From positions 131,703,089 to 131,767,088 of the forward strand of contig NC_030808.1 of assembly GCF_001704415.2 (NCBI RefSeq): a stretch of 64,000 nucleotides of DNA. The letters are read 5' to 3'. Below the pieces are notes generated by a model. The model was given only the letters and a program-made list of their open reading frames with translations. It searched no databases and was not told the DNA's origin. This DNA comes from Capra hircus. Lineage: Eukaryota > Chordata > Mammalia > Artiodactyla > Bovidae. Below, in pieces: positions 11,011-22,744 of the stretch (position 1 is the stretch's first letter; each line of letters begins with the position of its first letter). Made by a program: the position numbers and the translations under genes.

Positions 11011-11105
11011 TTCAAAGGCATAGACCACCCCTTACTCACCTGTGTCCCCCAGACTTAGCACAGTGCTTACACACAGTAGGTATTGAATAAGCGCTTGTTG
11101 AGCCA
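11011..11105 (+). mobile_element. L2 LINE 3' terminus, segment 3 of 3
   Basis: The expected L2 3' end resumes right after the SINE: TTAGCACAGTGCTTACACAC, AGTAGGTATTGAATAAGCGC, TTGTTGAG. This confirms that the Bov-tA interrupted a pre-existing L2. Confidence 0.8.
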
Positions 11106-12600
11106 AACTGGCTGACTCCGAGACCCCCTGTGCCCTGTGTCCCAGGCGCCAGCCCCTGTGGGGCGACATGCCTTGCTTTCTCCACAGCAGGGACTCTGCT
11201 GCTGCCTTTGCTGAACCAAGTCACGTGACAGTTGCTCTAAATTAAGTGCACAGGTAGTGAGGCCTAGATGGCTTTTTAAAGTTTCTCAAGGAAAAGGAAA
11301 TTGTGAAATGCCCCACTGGGGCCGCGAAGCAATCTCTCCTAGTCCAGACTTGTGCCCAAAGCCAGCTGCTTGGGCCGAGAGATAAGGGGGCCCCATGCTG
11401 AGCCGCCACCAGCGGACTCAGAAAAGTAACAAATTGACAACATTCAGGAAGAAGATTCCTCATTTCCAATAGTATCATCTATACCCTGTGGCATAAAGCA
11501 CCTCCTGCCTTATTAACGTCTTTTACATTTTTTAGTGCTGAATCCAAGGTGAAAGGGAGGAGGGGGAGAGGATACTTCTGTACCAGAGTCCTTTAGGAAC
11601 CAAGAAAATGCCGTGGCAGAGATGAATTGTAGACCCAGAAATAGCATTTTTTGGATGAAATGTATAATGTTCACTCTTTTTCAAAAAAAAAATGTTTAAT
11701 ACAGCCCAAATGACATCACATCAGGTCAGACAGAGCGGAAAGAAGGAAGAAAAACACTGAGCGTGAGACGAAATTAATCCAGACAGGCGCTTTCTACACT
11801 GACTTCCACACTGCACACACTGAAGGCCAGGGAGAACATCTTCATCAGAAAGGGTGTCTCCCCTTACTCACCACAGCTGGACTCATTTAGGTTTAAACTA
11901 TCCACTGCACTTCAAAGACTAACACCAAAACTTGAAGGAAAATAATATTTAGCTAGTCTAGTCGGGTGCTTTCTGAGGTATGCCTGCCAAGCGGGGAGTT
12001 TCTTATCCTATTCACAAAGCCCAGTAAATTTCACTCACACAGAACCCCTCCCAGTCCCTATCCTCAATTCCCCACTGCCCAGGACCCACATTTCAGTTCT
12101 CCCCATCCTCAAACACATAAGCGGTCCAGTGTCTCACTGCATTACAGAGTTCTCGAAATTAACGTCACCACTAGTATTACGGTGGCAGATCACTGAATCA
12201 CACACGATCTAATTTCAACAGAGAAAGGGGGTAGGATTTTGTTTAAAACCATTAAGCTCTCTTTCAGAATCTGAGAAGAATACAGGCTTTCTCAGGAAAG
12301 AACTAGAACTAGGAGTCATCCTGTTTTCTATTCCACCTCTCATTTCTGATTCTGTCTGAGCATGTGCTTCACTGCCCTGTGTCTGCAGCCTGGCATTTCC
12401 TGATCCTCAGCTCACAGGACAAACTGCATAATCCACGCCTCCTGAGAGACCCACAGCTCCTGCCACTCCACAAAGAAACAAAATATCTGGCTATCTCCAG
12501 TTCAAATCCAGATTCTTGGAGAAGGGAATCTGATCAGGTAAATTATCATCTCTGTCCCATTTAGTTCTAAGGAGATATCCTACAGTGCATATGTTACTGA
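11106..12600. other. Unassigned, repeat-poor interval
   Basis: No repeat is recognised across about 1.5 kb, which is unusual for this window. Features seen are a 10-bp palindrome GTCACGTGAC (11220-11229, an E-box form) and a CRE-like TGACATCACATCAG (about 11710). No frame longer than 78 codons looks coding. This could be unique sequence with regulatory content, but nothing here proves function. Confidence 0.4.
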
Positions 12601-13599
12601 TCAGGGTTTTTTACCTCCTTCATCAATAGAAATTGATCAGAGACCAGACAAGAAACTCAGGCAAGGCCTTACTTGGGCCCCTGCTGCCACAGGAGGAAGC
12701 AAAAACAAGTAACAGGTTCCCTTGCTTACACCCTGAGGAGGGCAAACTGGTTCTTTACCTGGGCTGAGGGTCCCTGAGGGATGGCCTAGGTAATCTGACC
12801 ACCTCCAGGTGGGATTGTGTGCAAAAGGCAGACACATTACCCTGCTTTTGCTCCAGGCTCTTCAGAACTGGCAGTTGGGCCTTTTGGTCTCTTTGTGTCT
12901 TTTGTTCGGAATTTGCTCTCACTGCCCACGCTATGTTGTTATTTTTAACCCCAAATAGTTTCTTTGTATTTTGTAGCTTGAGGAGAGCTGTGTCCAGGTG
13001 CAAGCACTGCAGCAAAGAGTCCCAAGTCCTGGGCCTGTCTCACATACAGAGCTCCTGGGAGCAGTTCCCAGGGTAGAGGTGTTGTGTTCTCTCCAGGGTC
13101 CAGAACCAGCACTGGACAATAGGCCACTGTGTCTCTCCTGACGCTAGACAGTCTGAGGTCTTTCCAGTCTCTGCCAGGAAATCTGAACCAAGTCAGGAAA
13201 GAGGAAGCTTTTGGAGAAAGGGATTAAATAGAGAGTTACAGATACAGAAAAAGAGATAGATACATAGTATAGGCATCAAGAGAAGCCAAGAGATGAACAA
13301 GAAATACAAATGTTTCGCCATGGTCTTCAAATAATCATTTATCAAGAAAGAAACCAGATAGATGTAACATTGTCATGAAAACATAATTCATACACAGACA
13401 TGAAGAACGCTAGAAGGGCAGAGATGATATAACCGAAGTGTTATCTCATCCACTGAGTTATGCCAAAGTGCTCATAATTTGTTTTCCTTTTTCTATCTTG
13501 ATGAAAAATTACTTTTATAATACTATGGAACTAATACATCTTGATGTGTGTAACACTGTTTTAATGATTCTTTCACACTTATGCTATAATTTAATTTTT
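12601..13599. other. Unassigned interval, possibly old LTR-related
   Basis: Positions 12620-13135 have a composition and word use that remind me of an antisense retroviral leader or LTR (for example ACCAGACAAGAAACTCAGGC), but I cannot name a family. The remainder to 13599 is AT-rich without recognised content. Confidence 0.25.
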
Positions 13600-13860
13600 A
13601 TTAAGTAGGACCACGGAAACTACCATTTTTATAGGTCAAAAATGACAAATATCACCAATTTCAAAATAATATATATGCATCCTTTTAAACAGAACTACAG
13701 ACTTAAATGAAAACATTATTCCTCAGGATAACTCCCACTCCATCCCTGATTCCTACTACCCAGAGGCAACCATTTTTAGCTTTTTAAACTATTACTCTTG
13801 ATTGCTTATTTCTAAATAATATTAATATATCTTTACCTCATGGTCTTTTTATTTTATATT
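13600..13860. repeat. Possible old L1-related fragment
   Basis: Contains TACTACCCAGAGGCAACCAT, a word typical of old mammalian L1 regions, in AT-rich context. A comparable stretch with CTCAGAGGAAACCACTCTCA occurs near 22060. Family and strand are uncertain. Confidence 0.35.
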
Positions 13861-13941
13861 ATATATGTCACTTCATCTTGTGGAAGATATGGACAACCTC
13901 AATGGCATCAAACCCATCAGATAAGCTACCAATTCCAGGGG

Positions 13942-14159
13942 ATTTTTAAATATGTATTTATTTGTCAGGTCTTAGTTACGTGCAGGCTCTTCGTTGCAGT
14001 CCATGGGCTTCTCGCCAGTTGTGCCTGGGCTCTCTAGAGTGTGGGCTCAGCAGTTGCAGGAGTGTCGGTTTAGTTGTCCCTAGTTACCCAACCAGGGATT
14101 AAACCTGCGTTCCCTGTATTGGAAGGCAGATTCCTAATCACTGGACCAGGGAAGTCCCC
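13942..14159 (-). mobile_element. CHR-2-type SINE
   Basis: Reverse-complement CHR SINE: A/T tail complement ATATGTATTTATTTGTCAGG at the left, and at the right GGCAGATTCCTAATCACTGG followed by ACCAGGGAAGTCCCCC. Confidence 0.9.
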
Positions 14160-15330
14160 CAGGGAATTTCTTGAGGCCATTCCTTTTGGAGATTTCCTTC
14201 CTTCTCAAATCTCAACAGGTGCTCTCTGGACCTAGACTAGCTGCAGTCCTGGAAATTATCCTCCCATCATCCTGAGGATTCCCTTTGCTGCTGTCCTGTG
14301 TTGGCTCTTCCCAGTTTAAGTTGACATTCTCCTCTTTTTTGGTTTGCTGTTTCGTTCTGTGGAACACACACCCAGTAGCTTTCTGAACATCTGAACAAAG
14401 GAGAGGCATTTGTAAAAACTTGTACATCTGCAAATATTCTGCCGTGAATCTTGACTGATGATTTGGTAGAATATGGAATTCTAGACTGAAATATATCTTT
14501 CCTAGAATTTTGAAAGCATGACTCATTGTCTTCCATCTTCCGGAGTTTCCATGATAAATCTAATACCATTCCAATTCCTGATATGTGAGGCATAGACTGC
14601 TTTTTCTCTTTAGAAGATTTTAGACTTGTCTCTGTATCCCAGGTGTTCTGAAATTACATGAAGATGTACCTCATAGTCAAACTCTGGCCATTCATTTTGC
14701 TGAAAGTTTAAATCCAGAAGTTCTTGTCTTAGAAATTATATTATTTCTATAAATTTCTCTTGCATTATTTCTTGCATAGTTTCTTCTCATCCACTTCCTT
14801 CATTCTTTCTTTAGGGCTCTTTTTCATCAAATATTGACATCTTGATCTGATTCTCCAGCTTTATCTTTTCTTTTCTAGTTTCCATCTCTTTTATTTTGTT
14901 ATTCTATTTCTGAGGGATTACCTTCCACACTATCTTACTCAATTTATCTTCCAACTCAGTTAGTAAATATATCACTTTTATCACATTTTAAATTCCCATG
15001 AACTCTTCCACATTACCTCACCTCACCTCTCTAAGGATACCTAATATTATATTACCTGTTATCACTCTGAGGATATTCAATTACAGGGAGCTTTTTTAAA
15101 GATTTTCCTTTCTTTCTCATTTGGGTTTCTTCAGTTACCTTTTCCTGTTTACCTTTTTGATCTCATGCAAGGCTTGTTACAGATGTCTCATGGTCGATGG
15201 TTGCCCATCTAAAAGTGAAGTTCTGAAAGGCTGACCAGAAGCTCTGTGTGCTTTGGCAGAGCTTGTTGGCTTCTAGACTTTGCAACAGGAGATCACTTGG
15301 TAACCCAGCCATTTGTGTGGGGGTTTCCAA
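14160..15330. repeat. Old T-rich dispersed repeat, copy 1
   Basis: Recognisable dispersed mammalian repeat whose family name I cannot fix. Words include TGCTGTCCTGTGTTGGCTCT, TTTTTTGGTTTGCTGTTTCG, CTAGAATTTTGAAAGCATGA and TCACTCTGAGGATATTCAAT. A second copy lies around 22600-24360. The 104- and 108-codon minus frames at 14212-14593 fall inside it and are not genes. Strand and class (LINE or LTR internal) are unresolved. Confidence 0.5.
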
Positions 15331-15412
15331 ATATCAGTGTCTGGAGATTCATTCTCTGTTGTATTCTTTGTTCTTGTGGGTTTATTCCTTTTTTTAGTCC
15401 TCTGCCTTTTCA

Positions 15413-15931
15413 GTGAGATTTGAGCAGGGAAAAGAAATCATTGAGCTGAGAGTACTCTATTACATTTGTGACAGTCAATGTTTCTTTCTGGAGAACTGGG
15501 AGTTCACATACCTCCTGTGTGCCCTGGATCCTGTGTTCCTATCAGCTGGTGAACCAGCTCTCAGAAATCAAGTGCATCCCCTTATCTTTTCCTCCTTTGT
15601 TTCTTCAGTCATCTCACTGGATAGAACCCACTTGGAGGTTTTCACTGGTTTTTCTGACCTCTTGAACACAGAGAACAGTTTTCATATGTGGGAATTTACT
15701 CACCCTCTCTTCCCTTTTCCTGCTTTAGCTGAAGCAACAGGGACCTGTTTGCTAGCATCTGTCTGTGTACTTAGCATGGTTCTTACAACCCCACCTAGCA
15801 CAGCCAGTCTCCCCATGAGGACTCTAGCTCTGTTATACCTTAAGACCAACAATTCCTGCTTTGAAAGGGTTTTCTTTGTACCCACTCAGCAACTGGTAAG
15901 GAGCGTGGGCTTCCTCTGGAAAGTAGCATGA
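15413..15931 (+). other. 172-codon open frame, unrecognised
   Basis: One of the longest frames outside clear transposon coding sequence. It continues straight out of the old T-rich repeat, has many Leu, Phe, Ser and Thr residues as expected for T/C-rich DNA, and shows no domain or signal I recognise. No splice or promoter context was identified. I consider it a chance frame, but it should be screened. Confidence 0.2.
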
Positions 15932-15974
15932 TTGGTGCAAGAGGTGGGTAGGGGGAACATCTTTTTTAAGACAG

Positions 15975-16057
15975 CTCTGGGGTTTGTACCAGCTTGGTCA
16001 GATACTCAACCTCTTTGAGACAATTTCTTCATTGTGAAATGGAGATAACATTAGTAT
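15975..16057 (+). mobile_element. MIR SINE fragment
   Basis: Contains the MIR core words ACTCAACCTCTTTGAGACAA and TTCATTGTGAAATGGAGATA. A Bov-tA follows immediately. Confidence 0.65.
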
Positions 16058-16260
16058 GCATGCTAAGTTGCTTCAGTCATGTCCAACTCTTTGCAACCCT
16101 ATGGACTATAGCCTACCAGGCTCCTCTGTCTATGGCATTCTCCAGGCGAGAATACTGGAGTAGGCTTCCATTTCCTACTCCAGGGGATCTTCTGGACCCA
16201 GGGATTGAACCTGTGTCTCTTATGTCTCCTACATTGTCAGGGCGCCACATGGGAAGCCCT
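16058..16260 (-). mobile_element. Bov-tA SINE
   Basis: Reverse-complement, near full length: GCATGCTAAGTTGCTTCAGT at the left, CAGGCGAGAATACTGGAGTA in the middle, and a partly eroded tRNA-like head at the right (CCACATGGGAAGCCCT). Confidence 0.95.
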
Positions 16261-17287
16261 TCACTAATATAGTGAAATTGTGTTTCAAAGCATTAGTTAT
16301 GCTAGTGTATTGTCACCGTCCTACTCATACTCTGTAATTAAAGGGAAAGAAGGAGATCCATCGAGCTAGCAACAATCACTGTTGGGAACAAATGGCTGCA
16401 TGCTTTATCTTTTGAGATCAAAAGAGGTCACTTTTTGGATGAGAAGCATGAAGATTTTTAAATGGGGATGCCAGCAGAGAAAGTACACTTGTCTTGTACT
16501 CCAAAGCAAATGGAAGAGCTCCAAGATGCAAGAGAAGGAAGAAAGTTTTGAGAGAAAGAGGAAGGAGACACCTCATAAGAACCCAGATCCCTGCCTCTCA
16601 TCCCAGGGCAGGCTCAGGCAGGGCAGAGGACATCTGAGAGTGGACAGGGCTGTACTCTGCCCTTCTGAGAGCTCTGAGAGTCAGCCAGCAGCCTTGCAGA
16701 GCTGACAGTGAGAGGTGATGGGCCGGCTGCAGGAGCCCTAGGGGTGTCCATGAGCACGAATGGAAAACAGAAATTAATTGAGAATGAACACCATGAGTCA
16801 GTCTAGAAGTAAGCACAGCACAAGGCAAGTGTACCCCACCGCTGAGGCTGGGGAGGAGGGCCCAGACGGATCAGAGGAAGCTCTTTGCAGCTGAGCTCAG
16901 GGTGACAGCAACAGCAGAAGGATAGAAGTGGGGCCAAGGAAACAGAGGAAGATACCCTGCTCCTGGCCTAAGCACAGACCAAGATGCAAGGAGGCAAGGA
17001 GAGCATCTGCAGGAGATACCTCATCAATGAGGCAACGCAGACCTGAAGCCTACCAAGAAAATGCAGGACGTATGAAATGTGAGCGGAGTTGGGGGAGGTG
17101 GGGCCACAGACCTTGAAATGGGCCACAGATATCTTGAAATGGATATCTTTTCAACCAGAAGGGACAAATAAATTAATATTTTGTGTTGAAAAGGCTTGAA
17201 CTATTGCTAGGTTACAGATCTTCTATCAGTAAGATTTGCCTCTAAGTTCAATGTTAGAGAAATTTTAAAAATTTCATTTCTTCTCAT
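16261..17287. other. Unassigned interval
   Basis: I recognise nothing here. Frames of 62-107 codons overlap on both strands, the longest at 16382-16705 (Lys/Arg-rich from purine-rich DNA). Confidence 0.5.
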
Positions 17288-17425
17288 CTGAGTCTTTGAG
17301 GCTATTGTGAGTATAAAAGTCATGGTCATTGTACTTGCTTTATAGACTTTTTATTGTGATTAAATAAGGCCCTATCCATAAAGGCCTTAACACTGGGCTC
17401 AGCACATAAGACACAGAACTGTTAG
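17288..17425 (+). mobile_element. MIR SINE 3' part
   Basis: Old MIR-like 3' half: TATTGTGATTAAATAAGGCC, TAACACTGGGCTCAGCACAT. It is diverged, so the ends are approximate. Confidence 0.5.
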
Positions 17426-17842
17426 TAACATCCGTCTGCCTTCACCCCTCCAGAGTTAGCACCATTGGGCCTAAAGAAATAACACAAGGAGCGAACCCTC
17501 TCCACCCGGGGGAAGTGCCTAACCCTGCTTGCTGTATCCTGCAGGCGGGAACTGCCTCCAAGACACTGAGTGGTTCCCTGTCCCCGTGTCTCTCTTCTGC
17601 AGAGCAGGCTAAACTAGGCTTCCGGCTCTGACCCCTATGGATTAATGCTTTTCCTTTGCCAACTTCTGAGTTCTCTGCACAAAACACCACCATTAGGATG
17701 ATTAACTCACCCTCTCTTTTCTCCACGTCAATGTGAAACCAGAGGTATACCCACCGTCACCCTGATAAGAATGTTAGATAAATAATGCGGTTTGCCTATA
17801 TATTGCATGTTTGAGTCAACTGGCTTTGTTTTTTTTCTTATC
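17426..17842. other. Unassigned interval
   Basis: No repeat recognised. A 94-codon minus frame (17442-17726) has no recognisable product. Confidence 0.45.
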
Positions 17843-18153
17843 TTTGTTTATTTATTTATTTACTTTTGACTGCTCTGGGTCTTTGTTGCTGCACTCAGGC
17901 TTTCTCTAGTTGTGGCAAGCAGGGGTTATTCTTCATTGTGGTATGCAGCCTTCTTATTGCTGTGGCTTCTCTTGCTGCAGAGGATGGGCTCTAGGCACTT
18001 GGACATCAGCAGCTGCAGTACACAGGCTTGATAGTTGTGATGCATGGGGCTAGTTGCTCCGTGGCATGCAGGATCTTCCCAGACCAGAGACGAACCTGTG
18101 TCCCCCGCATTGGCAGGCAGATTCGTAACCACTGGAGCAGCAAGGAGGTCCCT
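17843..18153 (-). mobile_element. CHR-2-type SINE, long form
   Basis: About 310 bp of reverse-complement CHR-2: tail complement TTTATTTATTTATTTACTTT, then CTTTCTCTAGTTGTGGCAAG, GATCTTCCCAGACCAGAGAC, and head CGTAACCACTGGAGCAGCAA ending GTCCCT. It is one of the most complete CHR copies in the window. Confidence 0.93.
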
Positions 18154-18675
18154 TTAAAGAGAAACGTTGTGGAAAGCCCCAACAAGAGTACAGATCTTCA
18201 GATCAACTGCAGAAAGACAAATGCAAAACATCTGTGGACAGAATGAGACAGTCCCGTGAAGTTCCTTCTGCCATCAGGAGGGCCCTCATTTCATACCCAG
18301 GTAACAGGTTGCTTTTCTCATTTTATGGACCTCCAGCTGGGTCTGCAGTTTGATGTATCAATTTCTTCTAGTAAAAGATGAGCTATGAGGCAGCAGAAGA
18401 TGAGATTTTCTCGAGAAAGTTAAAGGAATTTTATGGCCTGTTTGTGTCGTCCATACCATCCGATGGCAGCCAGCCTCCATACATACTTATTAAAATTAAT
18501 ATTGTTTGAGCAAGTCCAAAAAGGAGAAAGCACTTCTGCAAGTCTTTGCATAACATAACTCTGCCGTCACCCAGCCTGGGACCATAGCAACCTCGTAACA
18601 CAATGAGTCATAACGCTGCTGTGATGGAAAGAACGCCGTGCAAGGAATGAATAAACTCTGTCTGAATGGCATTTT
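18154..18675. other. Unassigned interval
   Basis: No repeat or gene recognised. The right edge TGGCATTTT (18667-18675) is the probable target site of the next SINE. Confidence 0.45.
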
Positions 18676-18917
18676 GGTTTTTTGGTTTTGTTTTTTGTGT
18701 GTTGCATTTGTTTGTTTGGTTGTTTTTTAAAGATTTTTTTATAAGAATCATTTTAAAGTCTTTATTAAATTTGTTACAATATTGCTTCTGCTTTATGTTT
18801 TGGCTTTTTGGCCACAAGGCATGTGAGATCTTAGCTCCCCAACCAAGGATCAAACCCACACCCTCTGCATTGAAAGATGAAGTCTTAACCACTGGACCAC
18901 CAGGGAAGTCCCTCAAG
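18676..18917 (-). mobile_element. CHR-1-type SINE with probable 9-bp duplication
   Basis: Reverse-complement CHR-1: TTATTAAATTTGTTACAATA, CTTTATGTTTTGGCTTTTTG, CAACCAAGGATCAAACCCAC, ending ACCAGGGAAGTCCCT. The repeat TGGCATTTT (18667-18675 and 18918-18926) fits a target-site duplication. It implies that the T/G-rich stretch 18676-18750 is the SINE's expanded tail. Confidence 0.9.
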
Positions 18918-19235
18918 TGGCATTTTAGAATCACACTTCCAGCTTAGGAATCTGACTGTTGATTCATTCCACATCTGGCATTTACCAGGAACATCCACAC
19001 ACTTAATATTACGCTCTGGTTATTGGACACTGATTTGGTAAAACCTCAAGACAAAGCAGGCCTTGCCCAAGACACAGCTACGAGCTTGCAGTCAGCATCT
19101 GCTCTTACACATCTAATCACAGGCTGCAATTCTATCTCCAGAACAACAAAGAAACCGTATCACAATTGGGCGTTGCCTACAATCAGAGGAGCCTCTTGTG
19201 CTCTTGTGTGACTATAATAAGAATGCACACATGTA
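18918..19235. other. Unassigned interval
   Basis: I see nothing recognisable beyond the target-site copy at the left edge. Confidence 0.45.
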
Positions 19236-19440
19236 TGGTGCTTTATAGTTTACAAAGGAATTTTGGCCAGATTTATTCCAATTAATCCTCACAGCATAAG
19301 GATTAGCCCTATGATCTTATAGGGGAGGAAGCTGAGGCTCATAGAAAATAAGTGACTTGCCCAAGGCCACAAATCAAGTAGGTGGCAGAGCCAGAGTTTG
19401 CACCCAGGGCCCTGACATTGTGTGGTTTGCACTCCTGTAG
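19236..19440 (-). mobile_element. MIR SINE
   Basis: Clear reverse-complement MIR: AATTAATCCTCACAGCATAA, GGGGAGGAAGCTGAGGCTCA, GTGACTTGCCCAAGGCCACA, GGTGGCAGAGCCAGAGTTTG. MIR is an ancient tRNA-derived SINE shared by mammals. Confidence 0.85.
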
Positions 19441-19608
19441 CTCACACTTGTGGGAGCAGGGCACAGGGACGGGACTCCCTACCATTCACTCTTGCCCATC
19501 ATTTTTCTGTACTTTTGAGGCAGCAGTTTGGGTAGTTTGGGTTTGTTACATTGAAAAGGAAGGAGGAAAAAAAAGACATAAGTTTTCAGCTTTTGAGGGG
19601 GGTTGGGA

Positions 19609-19912
19609 GAGTTTTTTTTTTTTTTTTTATTGTGGTAAAAGTCACATGATATAAAACATACTGTTTTAACCATATTTAACTGGACAGTTCAGTGGCTCTA
19701 AGTACACTCACATTGTACAAATCTCACCATCACCCATCTCCTGAATTTTTCACCTTCCTAAACTGAAACTCTGTCCCCATGAAACACTAACTCCCCACTC
19801 TACCACCCCCTATCCCCAGCCCCTGGCACCTAGCAATGTACTTTCTGACTCTATGAATTCAACTACTTTAGGTATCTCATATAAGTGGAATCAAGCAGTA
19901 TCTGGCTGTACC
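19609..19912 (-). mobile_element. Old L1 3' fragment
   Basis: Antisense L1M-type sequence following a T run (about 19611-19629): ATTGTGGTAAAAGTCACATG, ACAGTTCAGTGGCTCTAAGT, CATCACCCATCTCCTGAATT, AGGTATCTCATATAAGTGGA. Confidence 0.82.
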
Positions 19913-20269
19913 TAATGTATGTTAGAATTTGGCTTTTTAGTTTAAAATAGAATTTTGGAATTTCTGACGGCAAACTGCTTGAGATATCAAAATCCAGGCT
20001 TCTGGGCACACAAAGGCAGCATGCTGCAAAAGTAGAATTAAGAAGACATGCTTGAGTTGGGTCAGTTCCCCCAACCAAGGCTCCGCAGGCCAGGAGGAGA
20101 CAGAGAGGTAGCAGGGGAATCAGAGATTAATGCAGGAGTGGGGGCCCCGCCGCCCTAGTTGGATGTTCGAGACCCGGGAGCCAGACCCTGCGGGGAGCAG
20201 ACTCTGAGCTGGCCCTCAGTGATGGATCTACCGCTACCTCTGGGTGCTCAAGCCCCTGCTAATCCCCTC

Positions 20270-20752
20270 CGCTGCCCACAGTGTGGGCAGAACCTGTGAC
20301 TTGCTTCCAACCATCAGACGTGGCACAGGTGACAGCATGGCCATGACTATAGGTACATGATCACACGACACACAGTTTCTGTGTCTGCCGTATGTGGAGA
20401 CACCCTCCTTGGCTGACTCTAAGAAGCCAGCTGCCATGCTGGGAGCACCCCGTGAGGACTACATGACGAGGAGCTGAGAGCGCTCTCCAACCAACACCAG
20501 CGAAAAACCAAGGCCCAAGGCCCACAGCTGAGAAACAGAACGCTGCCGACCACCATGCGAACCTGGAGCAGATCTTTCCCCAATTGAGCCTCAGGGAAGC
20601 ACTCAGCCCTGGCAGCCCCTTGACTGCAAAGTCACCGCTAAGCCATGGCCAGACTCCCAACCCACAGAAATCATGAGATGACATGTGCGTCTTGTTTTAA
20701 ATCTCAGCATTAGTGGTAATATTGTTTTGCAACAACAGAAAACGAGTCTAAG
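20270..20752 (+). mobile_element. MaLR/MLT1-like LTR
   Basis: Diverged LTR with CACAGTGTGGGCAGAACCTG, AGAAGCCAGCTGCCATGCTG, ATTGAGCCTCAGGGAAGCAC and a 3' end with ACCCACAGAAATCATGAGAT and AACGAGTCTAAG. The exact subfamily is not determined. It has no internal region attached. Confidence 0.6.
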
Positions 20753-21499
20753 TTAGTTCAGGGATCTGTGGGAGAAGGGATGCGTGTCACTCCCAGGAAA
20801 GGGCCAGCCAGGTAAGTGAGGTCCTGCCGGGACCCATGAGAGTTTCACAACCCCATCTCAGTAAAAACGTGGTGGGGTAAAATGGTGGCAGGTGGGGCAC
20901 GTCTGAGCAAACAGGACGTGCAGAGCCTTCCCTGAGCCTCCGTCATACTGTAGAAGCTCCAGAGTTTCATTCAAGGGACTCAAGGATATGATTGAGGGAC
21001 AGCAGACAAGAAGGGGCACTGTGGGCAAGACCAGGAAGACACAGACCCGTGACATAGATACCTCAGGAGGTGTCCGTGGTTCAGGATGGCACAACCAAAC
21101 CAGAGGGGTGAGTGACACATCCCAGGTGCCAACATGGACTCTTGCCACAACCAGAGACCAGGAGCCTCCATGAAGCCAGGGCCTCTCCAGGTCCCCGGAC
21201 TGGATGTCCCTCCAGGGAGAGGATGGGAGCTGGGGTGGGAATCCTGAACAATCGTGTTCAAAGTAGAAATGACTGAGTTTACTTGGAAATAATTAAGGGT
21301 TCGTGTTCTGCCATCAGTGGAGGAGGGAGGGAGGTAAGCAGCATGATGCTTGCTACAGGCTGATGAATACTGGGGTATCAGGACAAGGAAGGGATCTTGG
21401 GGGTATGGGAAGAGGATCAATCTGTAAAGGCTTCCTGGAGGAGACGACAAATGAGTTGCATTTTAGAGAATGAATTTAAAAGAGATTCTATGAATATAA
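20753..21499. other. Unassigned interval with 156-codon minus frame
   Basis: No repeat is recognised. A 156-codon frame (20980-21450, minus) and overlapping shorter frames are open, and none resembles a known protein. GC-rich composition favours chance frames. Confidence 0.35.
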
Positions 21500-21727
21500 G
21501 ATTCCAAACGTTGGGACTTCCCTGGTGGAACAGTAGCTAAGACTCCACACTCCCAATGCAGGGGCCTGGGTTCGATCCCTGATCAGGGAACTAAGATCCC
21601 TCATGCCACAACTAAGTGTTCTTGTGCCCTAACGAAGATCAAAGATCCTGCATGCCCCAACTAAGACCCAGTGCAGCCAAAAAATAAATAAATAAAATAT
21701 TAACTTTTAAAAAGGATTTCAAACTTT
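21500..21727 (+). mobile_element. CHR-family SINE with target-site duplication
   Basis: The SINE body is 21513-21714 (GGGACTTCCCTGGTGGAACA to AAAAAATAAATAAATAAAAT). Flanks GATTCCAAACGTT (21500-21512) and GATTTCAAACTTT (21715-21727) match at 11 of 13 positions and are the decayed target-site duplication. Confidence 0.92.
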
Positions 21728-22560
21728 CATGGTTCCATGCATTTAAGTTTTCAAGGTTCTAAGACGCCTTTTTTTCTCAAGTCTACAGATCAAAGGCTCC
21801 CTACTAGCACTGCTATATACTGGACCCCTACTCGGGGGCAGGGAGACCACAAACCATCTGAAATGTATCTGAATCAGAATCCTATTCCTCATCATTTCCC
21901 ACATCTCTGTCATCTCTGCCTGAAGGCATTTCCTCCTTTTTTAATTTACTCTTTTACTTCTGGTAAAAATTTCTTGTGCACACAGTTTCAAGAGCCAAAT
22001 TGTTTTATAAGCCTTGTATGAAAAATGGCAACTGCACACACTGCTCCATTCCACCACCACTCAGAGGAAACCACTCTCACCTTTTAGATGATTTTTCTAA
22101 ATGTTTTCCTCCCTATCTCTCAGAAACATGCTGATACTGATACTTCTTGATTTTTCAGTTGCACTATTCACTGGCCTCCCAGTACAGAAGCTAAGACTTT
22201 TTGTCACTGTCGCCAGCCCCACCACATACCTTCTCCTTATCCTCATTCTCCCAATGGAATTTCTTTATAATTTAGGTTAAACTCAATACCCTCACTGTTT
22301 ACATTATTATGATCATGTAAATGCTATTCACAACTGAGTCATGAAGCTTATGAACTGGTGTTAATTTCTACTGCATGTTGTTTTCCCTGGAGTTTATGAT
22401 TACTTTGTTATTTCCTTTGCTAAGTTTTCTGTATTCTTATCATTGATCTAGCTGTGAACTCTTCCTCATACATGTAAGTCTCTTCTCAATATATTCAAAC
22501 TCATTAGGAATTTTACCATTTCTATTTTTTGAATAGTTTTCTCCCAGTCTCCTGATCCAC
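21728..22560. other. Unassigned AT-rich interval
   Basis: No confident family. Around 22020-22110 there is an old-L1-like word (CTCAGAGGAAACCACTCTCA). Confidence 0.35.
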
Positions 22561-22744
22561 TCCAGCAGTCTGAACAGTTTGCATGGCTGTCTTCTTGGGG
22601 TCGCCCTTCACCATTATTCTGGGGATTTCTTTTCTTCTCTCCTGAGTTGGCGTCTCTGTTTCCTCTGTCCCTATTTCACCACATGTTCGTGTTCACACAC
22701 ACACACACTTCCTGGCTTTAGTGTGCTTTTGTTTCCAACAGCCA
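22561..22744. repeat. Old T-rich dispersed repeat, copy 2, left edge
   Basis: TTATTCTGGGGATTTCTTTT, CTCTCCTGAGTTGGCGTCTC and related T-rich words parallel the repeat at 14160-15330. A short CA run lies at about 22696-22709. Confidence 0.4.

Noticed and set aside
15413..15931. 172-codon plus frame as a membrane or secreted protein
   Set aside because: It runs out of an old T-rich repeat and its hydrophobicity follows from T-rich codons.
19611..19629. Poly(T) run as a polymerase III terminator
   Set aside because: It is the complement of the poly(A) tail of the adjacent minus-strand L1.
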